In this document: piece by piece, positions 1-8,336 of the stretch
Numbering within the stretch: the stretch's first letter is position 1
How the letters are laid out: each line of letters starts with the position of its first letter
Assembly (NCBI RefSeq): GCF_001908275.1
Contig: NZ_CP018620.1
Location: 4,464,001-4,528,000, forward strand
DNA from: Paenibacillus xylanexedens
GTDB taxonomy: Bacteria; Bacillota; Bacilli; Paenibacillales; Paenibacillaceae
Length of the DNA: 64,000 nucleotides
Reading direction: 5' to 3'
Program-made: the position numbers and the translations under genes
Notes under the pieces: generated by a model
What the model saw: only the letters and a program-made list of their open reading frames with translations
Databases searched by the model: none
Told to the model about the DNA's origin: nothing

Positions 1-536
1 TGCAAGACTACTTTTACCTGTTCGATTATGCCCGCGTATTTGCACTAGGTATCGTCAAGTCGCACGACCCCAAATTGATGCAGTTTTTTAGTAAAAACGT
101 AGATAACATCCTGAATGGTGAAATGAAAATTCATCGTTCTTATATGGAGCGATTAGGAATAACAGAGGATCATGTTTTTTAGGTAAAACCTGCACTGAAA
201 AATGCAGCCTATACTAATTATATGCTCTCTGTTTCCCATGCGGGTGGCATAGCAGAAGTACTTGTATCCATTCTGGCCTGCTCATGGAGCTATGCGGAGA
301 TCGGTCAAGTCCTTGCTCAAAAGCCGGGTGCAGCTGAGCATCCCTTTTATGGAGAGTGGATCACAGGATATGCTTCCTCTGAATACAACAGCAGCAATCA
401 ATCCCTTGTGACGTTAACGGATAAGCTATTAGAAGGCTGTAGCGAGGAAACATACCAACGGATGGAAGATATTTTCGTGATGTGCAGCCGCTTTGAGCTT
501 GATTTTTGGGAGATGTCATGGAGGCTGGAGCCTTAA
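1..536 (+). pseudogene. tenA: TenA/thiaminase II family protein, 5'-cut by window edge and interrupted by in-frame TAG
   Basis: The frame starting at base 3 encodes a TenA-type helical protein, which in the family hydrolyses aminopyrimidine products of thiamine breakdown for salvage. The downstream half carries both catalytic landmarks: a Cys in ILACSWSY and a Glu in FELDFWEM near the C-terminus. Between the halves lies an in-frame TAG at 180-182 (HVF-stop-VKPAL), with no shift of frame: residues on both sides align with the continuous family sequence, so this is one substitution, probably from a sense codon such as CAG, AAG or GAG. No good ribosome binding site precedes the ATG at 222, so the second half is unlikely to be made alone. 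The N-terminus lies outside the window. It is called a pseudogene because the catalytic Cys and Glu are downstream of the stop; a sequencing error or readthrough cannot be excluded. Confidence 0.8.
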
Positions 537-559
537 GTTCACTGGTAGTTAATCCAATT

Positions 560-599
560 AGAGAGTAGCGTCCATAAACAGGATGTTGCTCTCTTTTTC
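560..599 (+). terminator. Rho-independent terminator after tenA
   Basis: The arm AGAGAGTAGCGTCC is followed by a short loop and GGATGTTGCTCTCT, then a run of T. It sits just after the tenA stop codon. Confidence 0.7.
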
Positions 600-803
600 T
601 ATATCCGTTGTGCAAAACAGCCTGCCATGTTTATTTTTATTGCCGGCATATCTATCGCTTCTATAGGCAGAATGCTTGATGGGAGTAATCCGAGCTTTTC
701 GTTTGTTATTTTTGTGTCTCATTCAGATTCATTTAAGAATTGCAATTTATGATAATTACATGCGAAAAGATACAACAACAATAATAATAATGAGGTGATG
801 GCA

Positions 804-2504
804 ATGAGTATATACAAATGGCCTAAATTTATCGGTGTAGCGGTGCTATGTACTGCGATGCTGACGGCATGCAGCTCGACTAATGAAGGGAATGGGGAGT
901 CGGAAAGCAATTCGACTGAAAAGGAACAAACGACTACGGATAATCAGAGTAAAACGGAGAATACTGCGCAGACAGTAGGATATGCCGATCAAATCAACAA
1001 GACTGAGGTTATGTCCATTTCAATTGATGTGGATGAAGAAGCATGGAAAAAAATGCTGGACACTGCAACAGAGGAACAGTACATCTCAGCTAATATTACA
1101 ATTAACGGAACGACGATTGAAAACGTCGGGATTCGTCCAAAGGGTAACTCCAGCCTGCGGCAGGTCGCTGGCGATGATACAACGGATCGATATAGTTTCA
1201 AAATCAAGTTTGATGAATACGTCAAGGATCAAACGTGGATGGGATTGGACAAGCTCGTTGTGAACAACATGATTAGCGACAATAGCTATATGAAGGAATA
1301 TTTGAGTTATGACATTATGAGTTATATCGGCGTAGATGCACCTTTATTCGCATTCTCCGATATTAGTGTAAATGGAGAGACTTGGGGCTTGTACCTGGCT
1401 GTTGAGGACATTGACAGTGGATATCTCGCTCGAGCCAAGAATGACGTGGGTGAACTTTACAAGCCGAACAATGATGACAACATGGGGCCAGGAGGTATGG
1501 GAGGGCCAGAAGGCAATCCTTTTGCACAAGGATATGGAGATATGCAGCCTCCTAATGAAGGTATGGCGCCACCGGATGGTGCAAGTCCGCCGGATATGAA
1601 CAGCGGGACAGGGGAAGATGGTGCGAATACACTACCGGAAGCAGGTATGAAGGGGAACCGTGGTCCGGGTGGTATGGACGGAAGCGGGAATGGTGTTTCA
1701 TTGGTGTACACGGATGATGAATCATCCAGTTACTCCGCGATCTTCGACAATGCTGAGACCAAAACAACAGAGGAAGATCATCAGCGTGTCATTGAATCGC
1801 TCAAAAACTTGAGCACAGGTACCGAACTGGAGAAATATGTGGATGTGGACGAAGTTCTGAGGTATTTTGCAGCCCACACGGTGGTTGTCAATATGGATAG
1901 CTACACGTCCGGAATGGGACATAACTATTATTTGTATGAGAACGATGGACAGATTAGTATGTTGCCTTGGGACTACAACATGGCCTTTGGCGGATTTGGC
2001 GGATTTCAAGGTGGTTCTGCATCCGACATCGTGAATCTGGCGATTGATACGCCGGTATCAGGGGTCACCCTGGAGGAGCGTCCAATTTTGGGCAAGCTGC
2101 TTGAGGTGCCTGAGTATAAGGCCAAGTATCACGAATATTTGCAGGAGATCGTAGATGGATACTTTGCAGACGGAAAATTTGAAGAAAAAGTGCAGAGTCT
2201 GAACAACATGATCGCGGAATATGTGAAACAAGACCCTACAGCATTTGTCACCTATGACAAGTACGAGGAAGCTGTTGCAGAATTGACCAAACTTGGCACG
2301 CTGCGTGCAGAAAGTATACAGGGGCAATTGGACGGAGATATTCCTTCCACGACCGAGAAACAGAAAGAGAACTCGGATTCGCTGATTGATGCTTCTTCGG
2401 TTGATCTCTCCAAACTGGGTGAAAATAAAATTCCAGGAGGCATGGGAATGGGAGGTGGCGGTCGTGGAGCTGCAAAGGGTGATCAATCTCAGGAAGGGAA
2501 ATAA
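804..2504 (+). CDS. CotH-family spore coat kinase-like lipoprotein
   Basis: CotH proteins are secretory or spore-coat protein kinases. The ATG at 804 is preferred over the upstream GTG (795) and ATG (798) because GAGGTG at 792-797 is then correctly spaced; this gives 566 residues. The N-terminus is a lipoprotein signal with lipobox LTAC (Cys23), followed by a Ser/Thr/Glu-rich linker. The CotH domain starts near residue 65, with the segments GLYLAVEDID and LPWDYNMAFGGFGG, the latter matching the metal/ATP-binding DYN region of the family. A Gly/Pro/Met-rich low-complexity insertion interrupts the domain at about residues 228-295, and the tail is Gly/Met-rich. Lipid anchoring suggests action on the outer membrane face or at the forespore. 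The gene stands alone, with a terminator behind it. Substrates are unknown; CotB- or CotG-type partners are not present nearby. Confidence 0.85.
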   Translation: MSIYKWPKFIGVAVLCTAMLTACSSTNEGNGESESNSTEKEQTTTDNQSKTENTAQTVGYADQINKTEVMSISIDVDEEAWKKMLDTATEEQYISANITINGTTIENVGIRPKGNSSLRQVAGDDTTDRYSFKIKFDEYVKDQTWMGLDKLVVNNMISDNSYMKEYLSYDIMSYIGVDAPLFAFSDISVNGETWGLYLAVEDIDSGYLARAKNDVGELYKPNNDDNMGPGGMGGPEGNPFAQGYGDMQPPNEGMAPPDGASPPDMNSGTGEDGANTLPEAGMKGNRGPGGMDGSGNGVSLVYTDDESSSYSAIFDNAETKTTEEDHQRVIESLKNLSTGTELEKYVDVDEVLRYFAAHTVVVNMDSYTSGMGHNYYLYENDGQISMLPWDYNMAFGGFGGFQGGSASDIVNLAIDTPVSGVTLEERPILGKLLEVPEYKAKYHEYLQEIVDGYFADGKFEEKVQSLNNMIAEYVKQDPTAFVTYDKYEEAVAELTKLGTLRAESIQGQLDGDIPSTTEKQKENSDSLIDASSVDLSKLGENKIPGGMGMGGGGRGAAKGDQSQEGK

Positions 2505-2599
2505 GAAGAATTACGCAAAGCAAACAGATAATCAAGATGAGTTCAGCGATCAGCAAAAGATCTGACATTGAAGTAGATGGATAGCCTGACATTTAATAA

Positions 2600-2642
2600 A
2601 ACCAATGCGTACCGACATTTTGTCGTTCGCATTGGTTTTTTG
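2600..2642 (+). terminator. Rho-independent terminator after cotH-like gene
   Basis: The stem AACCAATGCG / CGCATTGGTT has an inner CGAC/GTCG pair and is followed by TTTTT. It lies about 95 bp after the stop codon. Confidence 0.85.
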
Positions 2643-2764
2643 TTCCTTGGACATTTTCAAAAACACGTAGAAAAAGACGATTAAGGGCCAGGTATTAGAA
2701 AAAGTCTGGAACATATTATAGGTAATATCTATTCAAATATGTTAAGGAGGATGTCATAAAACCT

Positions 2765-3850
2765 ATGTTACCTATGGAAAAGTATTTCGGTAAGTTGGAA
2801 CACGTTTATTCATTTTATGGGGCTATGCCTACAGGCGTTAGTGTATCAGAAACCGGGCGTATCTTTATTTGCTTTCCGAAATGGGGAGATGACGTAAGGT
2901 TTACGGTAGCGGAAATTGTTGAGGGTCAGGTGCAGCCTTTTCCGAATTTAGAAACGAATTTGATCAACCCGTTAAATATCAAAATGTCATTCATCAGTGT
3001 CCAAAGTGTAATTGCAGATGGAAGGGGGACCCTATGGGTATTGGATACGGCTGCACCAAACTTTTCTGAGCCTATGAAAGGAGGGGCAAAATTAGTCGCT
3101 GTAGATTTAAAAACAAATACAATAAGGAAAGTATATACTTTTGCAGAAGATGTGGTCTTGCCGACAACATATCTGAATGATGTCCGGTTTGATTTCCGAG
3201 TGGGTAAAACAGGTTATGCATATATAACAGACTCTTCTTCCAAAGGTCCAGGCGCTATTATCGTTGTAAATTTAGAAAATGGAAATGCGTATAGACGGTT
3301 AAATGGAGCAAATTCAACTTCACCTGATCCTTATTTTGTGCCGAAAGTGGAAGGTAAAATTTTGATGAATCGAAACACCGATGGTTCGACATCTCCCTTT
3401 CAATTGGCCTCTGATGGTATAGCGATCTCCCCAGATGGAAAAATGTTATTTTTTTGTCCACTATCCAGTCGTTATCTATACTCAATCTCAACAGAAGCCT
3501 TGCGAGACAGAACGATACCGGATCTCAATTTAAGTTATCTTGTGCAGTATTGGGGAGAAAAGGGAGCTTCTGATGGAATGATAACGGATGTAAAAGGAAA
3601 CGTATATGCTGGAGATTATGAAAATGATAGTATTCGAAAAATATTGCCGAATGGAATCATGGAAACCATCGCCCATGATCCGAGAATTTTATGGCCAGAT
3701 ACTTTTTCGATTGGTCCGGATCAATACTTATATGTAATTGTCAACCAATTACATAGGCAGGCAAGATTTCATTACGGTAAAGACCTGCGACAAAAACCCT
3801 ATAGTTTACTACGTATAAAAATTGATGAATTACCTGCTCCTACCTTTTGA
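2765..3850 (+). CDS. Major royal jelly/yellow-family (L-dopachrome tautomerase-related) protein
   Basis: A 361-residue protein with the pattern of the royal-jelly/yellow beta-propeller family: N-terminal PTGVSVSETGRIFICFPKW, a central LWVLDTAAPNF, then YAYITDSS and SDGIAISPDGKMLFFCPLSS with a final LYVIVNQLHR. These match successive propeller blades in length and spacing. Bacterial members are uncharacterised; a lactonase- or tautomerase-like activity is only an analogy. No signal peptide is visible, so it is probably cytosolic. The start is the ATG 14 bases after a strong AAGGAGG (2744-2750), which is slightly long spacing; the ATG at 2774 is an alternative. It is monocistronic between terminators, with no functional link to its neighbours. 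Confidence 0.8.
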   Translation: MLPMEKYFGKLEHVYSFYGAMPTGVSVSETGRIFICFPKWGDDVRFTVAEIVEGQVQPFPNLETNLINPLNIKMSFISVQSVIADGRGTLWVLDTAAPNFSEPMKGGAKLVAVDLKTNTIRKVYTFAEDVVLPTTYLNDVRFDFRVGKTGYAYITDSSSKGPGAIIVVNLENGNAYRRLNGANSTSPDPYFVPKVEGKILMNRNTDGSTSPFQLASDGIAISPDGKMLFFCPLSSRYLYSISTEALRDRTIPDLNLSYLVQYWGEKGASDGMITDVKGNVYAGDYENDSIRKILPNGIMETIAHDPRILWPDTFSIGPDQYLYVIVNQLHRQARFHYGKDLRQKPYSLLRIKIDELPAPTF

Positions 3851-3940
3851 TATACATCCCTCTTTACAAAGCAGATTCTATTTGCGTAGAAAATGTATTT
3901 TATTTTTTTAATACATGATCCAGAACTTGAGGTGAGAGGA

Positions 3941-4021
3941 ATGCAACAATTACATTTAGGAAGGCTCATGTTCGCCATCACTACATTAATTACAGTTGGG
4001 GCGGCTAGAAGAGAGACTTGA
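3941..4021 (+). CDS. Possible 26-residue hydrophobic mini-protein
   Basis: A short reading frame (MQQLHLGRLMF..., ending AARRET) follows a fair ribosome binding site, GAGGTGAGAGG, and is directly followed by a terminator. The middle is hydrophobic (FAITTLITVGAA), enough for a short membrane-inserted helix. No family is recognised. Its position between a real gene and a terminator, with its own binding site, is the only support; chance is quite possible. Confidence 0.25.
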   Translation: MQQLHLGRLMFAITTLITVGAARRET

Positions 4022-4033
4022 TTGAGGAAACCA

Positions 4034-4060
4034 AAAAACTCTCCAAAGGGAGAGTTTTTC
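4034..4060. terminator. Bidirectional terminator between convergent genes
   Basis: AAAAACTCTCC and GGAGAGTTTTT form a short stem with A-run and T-run flanks, usable from both strands, between the plus-strand region and the minus-strand cupredoxin gene. Confidence 0.7.
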
Positions 4061-4090
4061 TATGCGGTGAGCAATTATAGTATATCTTCG

Positions 4091-4945
4091 TTATACAACA
4101 GTAATGGTTCCATAATACATATACATGCCACAATTGAAGTGATAGGTTCCAGGTTTCAAATCATCTAAGGTAATGAAATTGTCTCCCTTTTCAAGATACA
4201 CATCTATACCTAAATCCGTAGACTCAACGCTTTTTATACACGTATAGCCTGATTGTTTTATGAAATTTAATTTTGTCGGAACACCAGATTTAACGACAAT
4301 GTTTTCTTGGCTAAAGCCAGTGGATTTTACATCCACTGAAATAACTTGATAGCCTTCATTTTCTTGAACAGAACTCTGTTCCTTACTTTGAGAAGAAATT
4401 ATAGAAGTTCGACTATCTTGATACTGATTAAATAACAGTAAACCCACCGACACCGTTCCAAAGGCAACCGTTATTATCCCTGCAATAAAGGGTACGCTGA
4501 TCCCACTGCTTTTCGTTATGTTAGTTTCTACTGAATCTGAATTAGTTATTTGAAGAATAACACAAAATATAAGGATAAACACGATATCAACAAACAACGC
4601 CATGATATACGTAAAACCAAGCATAGATCCGAGCATGGCCCCCATCATTCCACCCATGATTCCAGCTAACATGCCATCCAACGATGCCAGTACACTCACT
4701 GGTTTTCCTGCAAGATAACCGATACCTAAACCGAATAAAATAGCGATAATTGAAGGGACGGACAAATCGTGATCAAACACAATTCCCAGTTGAAAACCTA
4801 GTGCAAGACTAGACATCATTCCAATACTCATGGCAATCATCATTCCAGTCATACCTGTGACTCTCTTTTGTCGTTTATTGGTATTCAGAACGATGTATCC
4901 GGATAAAAAGACAATCATTAATATGCTTAATAATGTTAGTAACAT
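4091..4945 (-). CDS. Membrane protein with C-terminal cupredoxin-like domain
   Basis: About 284 residues. The start at 4945 (MLLTLLSILMIV) is chosen because AGGAGG lies 9 bases upstream on the minus strand; the longer frame to 4996 has no such site. The N-terminal two thirds hold five to six hydrophobic helices rich in Gly and Met (for example MGGMMGAMLGSMLGF), a pattern seen in small metal-handling membrane proteins. After a final helix and a Ser/Gln linker comes an extracytoplasmic beta domain ending TYHFNCGMYMYYGTITVV; the CGMxM-like cluster with a terminal beta strand is typical of Cupredoxin_1 domains. A role in copper or other metal handling at the outer membrane face is inferred. The copper operon of this window lies more than 50 kb away. 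Confidence 0.7.
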   Translation of the reverse strand: MLLTLLSILMIVFLSGYIVLNTNKRQKRVTGMTGMMIAMSIGMMSSLALGFQLGIVFDHDLSVPSIIAILFGLGIGYLAGKPVSVLASLDGMLAGIMGGMMGAMLGSMLGFTYIMALFVDIVFILIFCVILQITNSDSVETNITKSSGISVPFIAGIITVAFGTVSVGLLLFNQYQDSRTSIISSQSKEQSSVQENEGYQVISVDVKSTGFSQENIVVKSGVPTKLNFIKQSGYTCIKSVESTDLGIDVYLEKGDNFITLDDLKPGTYHFNCGMYMYYGTITVV

Positions 4946-5253
4946 TATTATAAGCCTCCTGATATATAAATTTTTAAATAAATATTCACTACACATTGTA
5001 GTGTATTTGATAAATTTAAAACAGATTAAAATCGAAATATTCAGTAATTGTTCATAAATTTATGTCACCATGCGTAAGTCGAATCTGTCCTTTGACGCAC
5101 CATGCACAAACGGTCCCCGGCAAACAGTTGGGCAATTCATCCGGCGGTTCTTGTAACTGGACCTCGGTTCAAGTACCTTTCTTGGAACTTCAATATAAGC
5201 GTACAATCGTGTCAGCCCCTAAAGACATGATTAAACATTTGAACAACAAGCCC

Positions 5254-5262
5254 TGATATAAT
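5254..5262 (+). promoter_or_regulatory. Extended -10 promoter candidate
   Basis: TGATATAAT is a consensus TATAAT with an upstream TG. It has no good -35 element, which extended -10 promoters tolerate. It would start transcription near 5269, ahead of the structured leader and the 5474 gene. Confidence 0.45.
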
Positions 5263-5301
5263 AAGCAAATAGCAACTATCTATTTTCTGGAGGTGAGGCT
5301 A

Positions 5302-5440
5302 TTGAAAACAATCGGGGTAGGATTCTTACATGCACGGCTCTATGCAAAGCCAGTGAAGGATATGGCAATGCTTTGCATAGAGCCCGGGAATAATCACATT
5401 GCCAACGACGAATCGTAATATTCCACTAACTGGCTTTGCA
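5302..5440 (+). promoter_or_regulatory. Structured leader with two mutually exclusive hairpins
   Basis: The arm GGCTCTATGCAAAGC (5336-5350) pairs perfectly over 15 bp with GCTTTGCATAGAGCC (5370-5384). Part of the same left arm, TGCAAAGCCAGT (5343-5354), also pairs perfectly over 12 bp with ACTGGCTTTGCA (5429-5440). The two pairings exclude each other, as in attenuators or riboswitch-like switches. The second right arm ends about 20 bases before the ribosome binding site of the gene at 5474. A TTG-started frame of 38 codons (5302-5418), preceded by GGAGGTGAGG, runs through the first hairpin and could be a leader peptide. Between 4945 and 5250 no supported gene is seen. Confidence 0.45.
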
Positions 5441-5473
5441 CCTTATTGATCTATTAAATAAGGAGTGAGGCCC

Positions 5474-5740
5474 ATGAAATATTCAAAAGCCGAGTCTATT
5501 TTTCCGGAAGAATTGTTACGTATCATTCAGGAATACGTTCAAGGGGAATTGGTTTATATCCCAAAACCCAAAGAGGCGCACCTAAAATGGGGCGAGAAAA
5601 CAGAGAGCAAGAGCAGGGTCTCTGCTCGAAACGCTGAGATTAAATCCTTATTCCGTAATGGAGTCAGGATAGACGAGTTGGCGGATCGGTATTTCTTGTC
5701 CTGCGAAAGCATAAAGAAAATAGTCTATACAAAGAACTAA
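5474..5740 (+). CDS. Small HTH-containing protein, CD3324-like family
   Basis: 88 residues from the ATG at 5474, which has AGGAG at the proper distance; the in-frame GTG at 5465 overlaps that site. The family is a short conserved Firmicute protein of unknown role, recognised from the opening YSKAESIFPEELLRIIQEYV and the middle GELVYIPK. The C-terminal half (about residues 45-85) predicts as a helix-turn-helix: RNAEIKSLFRNGVRIDELA followed by YFLSCESIKKIVY, resembling resolvase-type HTH segments. It probably binds nucleic acid, but its targets are unknown. It follows an unusual structured leader and ends in a clear terminator, so it is a single-gene unit. Confidence 0.7.
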   Translation: MKYSKAESIFPEELLRIIQEYVQGELVYIPKPKEAHLKWGEKTESKSRVSARNAEIKSLFRNGVRIDELADRYFLSCESIKKIVYTKN

Positions 5741-5742
5741 TG

Positions 5743-5785
5743 AAATCCGCTAACTCGTCGTATCGACGGTTTAGCGGATTTTGTG
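5743..5785 (+). terminator. Rho-independent terminator
   Basis: AAATCCGCTAA and TTAGCGGATTT form an 11-bp stem, with an inner CGTCG/CGACG pairing and a short T-run, right behind the stop codon. Confidence 0.85.
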
Positions 5786-5896
5786 CAAAGATAACTTAAA
5801 TCATCTTATACATAGTAACCGCACCTCTAAATCGATAGACTCAAGTTAAGGTTGTTGTGATGAAGGACAGCCGGATCATACAAAGAGGTGTAACGA

Positions 5897-6979
5897 ATGA
5901 ACGAAATCATAAAGAAGAAGCTGCTGGACAAAAATGAACTGCTCATTAACATGGTGATCGAACGCGTAAAAAGAGATTTTCAAGACGATATCGCCATTAT
6001 TGGGCTTACTGGTTCATTTAGCACCGGGGACTTTCACGAGAAGAGCGATCTTGATTTAATTATCATTAATAATACAGAAAAGGGATGGGAAATATCCGAT
6101 TGCTTCATACTGGACGACGTTGGATATGACATCTATTGCACGCCATGGGATTCAAGAATACAAGAGCAATCCACTTTGGAGAGTCCCAACGTATCGAGCC
6201 TAACCGACCTCAAAATACTCTACTATGCAACGCCTGAGGATTTGGAGAAATTGAACGTCTTCCGGCAAAAAGCTCTTGATACGCTTGCAAACCCGATAGG
6301 AGAAGTGTGTCTTAATCGAGCAAATAAATGGATCGATCTGGCTAAGCAAGCATACAGCGATACGATACTTGGTGAAGATATCGGTTCAGTGCGATATGCA
6401 TCTGCTGGCGTTCTGTACAATCTAGTCAATGCCTTGGTGAGTATGAATAACACGTGTATCAAACGAGGAATCAAGCGATATTTGGAAGAGATACGCTTGT
6501 TTCGTTATGTTCCGGATGATCTCGAATCCTTATACATGTCAATCATCGAAGCTCATACCATTGAAGATATTCGAATAACATCTTTTAATATGTTGAATAG
6601 CGTTACGAGGTTACATAACACGATGTGTGATAACTTCATTGTTAAACCGGCTCCGACCTTTGATAATCTAAGGGGAACATACGAAGAATTGTGGTGTAAT
6701 TACCGCAATAAAATTTTGAACAGTGTTACAGCGAACGATGCTTCCTACGTATTTCTTTCGGCCTTTGGAGCACATGGGTATCTTAATGAAATGGCTGTAG
6801 AGAAAGGAACCAAGAGATTTGATCTTATGCAGTACTTTGATGCTAGTAATTTACCAGTTATGAAAGAGAAGTTTCTTGAAGTGATGGATGAATATTTAGA
6901 CGAGTATGATAAGGTCGGCAGAGAAGTCGAACGTTTTACAACCTTTGAGCAACTATATGCCCATTATATGAATCAATGA
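5897..6979 (+). CDS. Nucleotidyltransferase-domain protein (polymerase-beta fold)
   Basis: 360 residues with ATG after AGAGGTG. The N-terminus carries the nucleotidyltransferase signature: GS at residues 39-40 in LTGSFSTGDFHEKSD, with the metal-binding Asp pair DLD at 51-53. The remainder is largely helical (about residues 130-355), as in lincosamide- or aminoglycoside-type nucleotidyltransferases and related uncharacterised enzymes. It would transfer a nucleotide to a small molecule or protein, in the cytosol. A drug-modifying role is possible but not shown; the C-terminal part is not close to a resistance enzyme I can name. The gene is monocistronic. Confidence 0.75.
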   Translation: MNEIIKKKLLDKNELLINMVIERVKRDFQDDIAIIGLTGSFSTGDFHEKSDLDLIIINNTEKGWEISDCFILDDVGYDIYCTPWDSRIQEQSTLESPNVSSLTDLKILYYATPEDLEKLNVFRQKALDTLANPIGEVCLNRANKWIDLAKQAYSDTILGEDIGSVRYASAGVLYNLVNALVSMNNTCIKRGIKRYLEEIRLFRYVPDDLESLYMSIIEAHTIEDIRITSFNMLNSVTRLHNTMCDNFIVKPAPTFDNLRGTYEELWCNYRNKILNSVTANDASYVFLSAFGAHGYLNEMAVEKGTKRFDLMQYFDASNLPVMKEKFLEVMDEYLDEYDKVGREVERFTTFEQLYAHYMNQ

Positions 6980-7071
6980 CCCTACATCCCAGTTAGTAAT
7001 AAGTGGTTTAAAAACCAGATCCAAGATTATAAGCATTGTCAGCTTACTTCACAAGCAATCAGGCTTTCTAC

Positions 7072-7103
7072 GGACAACAAGAACTTGTACCGATTGCCGA
7101 ATT
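7072..7103. repeat. Orphan right end of the dispersed terminator repeat
   Basis: This stretch contains GAACTTGTACCGATTGCCGA, which matches the right end of the copy at 8219-8336, but has no terminator core next to it. It seems to be a solo fragment of the family. Confidence 0.6.
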
Positions 7104-7188
7104 GGACAAGATCATGCTCCCATTATCGATAAGGTATTGTTGTAAATGTATAATGTAGATATCCCTCATGAACAAAGGAGAACTGAAA

Positions 7189-7758
7189 ATGAGAAAACTC
7201 GTTCTATTTCTGCACGCATCGCTTGACGGTTTTGTAGAAGGGCCGAATGGTGAAATGGACATTGGCTGGGTTTCCTACGATGCTGATTTGGAGAATTACG
7301 CAAAAGAAGTTCTGAGTACTGCCGACACTGTCATTTGGGGGCGGGGGACTTATCAGATGATGCACAGTTACTGGCCATCTATACCTTCGAACCCATCATC
7401 TTCCCAACATGAACGGAATCATGCCGAGTGGATCGAAAAGACAACCAAAATCGTTTTTTCCACGACGCTGGAGAAAGTAGAATGGAATAATTCCAGACTC
7501 GTGAAGGAAGATATCGAGAAAGAGATCAATAACCTCAAACAGCAGCCAGGCAAGGATATGGTCATCCTCGGCAGTCCTAGGTTCGCACACCACCTTATGC
7601 AGCTTGATTTAATTGATGAGTATAAAATTACGGTTTCTCCCGTCCTGATTGGTAAGGGATTGCCGTTATTTCAAGATCTCAAGGAGCAGATCAATCTTAA
7701 GTTAATCGAAAACAAAACCTTTGATTCCGGAGCCATAGGTCTCGTTTACAGACGCTAA
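7189..7758 (+). CDS. Dihydrofolate reductase-family protein (RibD C-terminal fold)
   Basis: 189 residues from the ATG at 7189, placed by AAAGGAG upstream; the frame to 7168 starts before that site. The opening RKLVLFLHASLDGFVEGPNG is the standard first strand and loop of this YyaP/YwjB-like family. ADTVIWGRGTYQMMHSYWP is the NADPH-binding region, and DMVILGSPRFAHHLM plus the final IGLVYRR complete the fold. These enzymes are NAD(P)H reductases related to RibD and DHFR, mostly with unknown substrates. It is cytosolic, has no operon partner, and is followed by a weak hairpin. Confidence 0.85.
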   Translation: MRKLVLFLHASLDGFVEGPNGEMDIGWVSYDADLENYAKEVLSTADTVIWGRGTYQMMHSYWPSIPSNPSSSQHERNHAEWIEKTTKIVFSTTLEKVEWNNSRLVKEDIEKEINNLKQQPGKDMVILGSPRFAHHLMQLDLIDEYKITVSPVLIGKGLPLFQDLKEQINLKLIENKTFDSGAIGLVYRR

Positions 7759-7802
7759 GATGACCATGTCACTTCACGCTCCAACAATTGGAGAATGTGA
7801 CA

Positions 7803-7836
7803 AACAGCAGATGATCAGGAAATCAGCTGCTGTTTT
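7803..7836 (+). terminator. Weak terminator-like hairpin
   Basis: AACAGCAG pairs with CTGCTGTT across a 16-base loop and is followed by a short T-rich stretch, about 45 bp after the reductase gene. Confidence 0.4.
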
Positions 7837-8046
7837 CATTAAAGTGGTGTATGACGATGCAGTTAATACTTTATTTTATTTGAACGCAAGGAAAAAATCC
7901 TTTTACAATGATTGTCAGTACGTTATAATACAATCACCAGGCAGATTACCCAACAAAAAAGTGAAATATTGTAATATCTAGCCACACTCGGCTCGTCATA
8001 TTCTTGAGCCGCTTATTACAACATAATAGATATCGGAGGTATGGTT

Positions 8047-8193
8047 ATGGTCAAGAAGAAAATTTCGACAGCCATCAGCGCAGCTTTAATCGTTTCTATG
8101 CTGGCTACTGGCGTGATCGTCGCTATTGAAGGTAAAACAACGTTAGAGGTAGCGAAGTCAGCAGGGGATAAAAAGGTTGAAGTTATTAAATGA
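8047..8193 (+). CDS. Small exported peptide precursor (48 aa), Phr-like architecture
   Basis: CGGAGGT lies 6 bases before the ATG at 8047. The product has a positively charged start (MVKKK), a hydrophobic core (AALIVSMLATGVIVAI) and a short polar tail ending AKSAGDKKVEVIK. This is the layout of secreted signalling-peptide precursors such as Phr peptides, where the C-terminal residues are released outside and re-imported. No Rap-type or other TPR receptor gene lies in this window, so the signalling role is only inference. A single-spanning membrane peptide or a leftover signal peptide are alternatives. A terminator-bearing repeat follows 26 bases after the stop, so it would be a self-contained transcript. 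Confidence 0.55.
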   Translation: MVKKKISTAISAALIVSMLATGVIVAIEGKTTLEVAKSAGDKKVEVIK

Positions 8194-8218
8194 AGGCAAG
8201 ACGTTAATTAATTAACCT

Positions 8219-8336
8219 GCCGCGGGACACGAACATATTCCTATTAAAGTCGCTATTTTAGCGGCTTTTTTTGTTTTATCGGTACTAGTTCGGGTCTCTG
8301 GCTAGGGACAAGAACTTGTACCGATTGCCGATTTGA
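8219..8336 (+). repeat. Dispersed terminator repeat, full-length copy
   Basis: The left part GGGACACGAACATATTCC leads into the core AAAGTCGCTATTTTAGCGGC and T-run (8246-8271, a 10-bp stem), then GGTACTAG and a right end GGACAAGAACTTGTACCGAT. It terminates transcription of the small peptide gene. The family recurs at eight other places in the window, with one further orphan end. Confidence 0.85.

Noticed and set aside
5062..5256. A 64-codon plus-strand frame.
   Set aside because: No ribosome site, no recognisable family and unusual composition. The promoter candidate of the next gene overlaps its end.
7760..7981. A 73-codon frame right after the DHFR-like gene.
   Set aside because: It starts inside the trailer, has no ribosome site and contains the hairpin that follows the gene.
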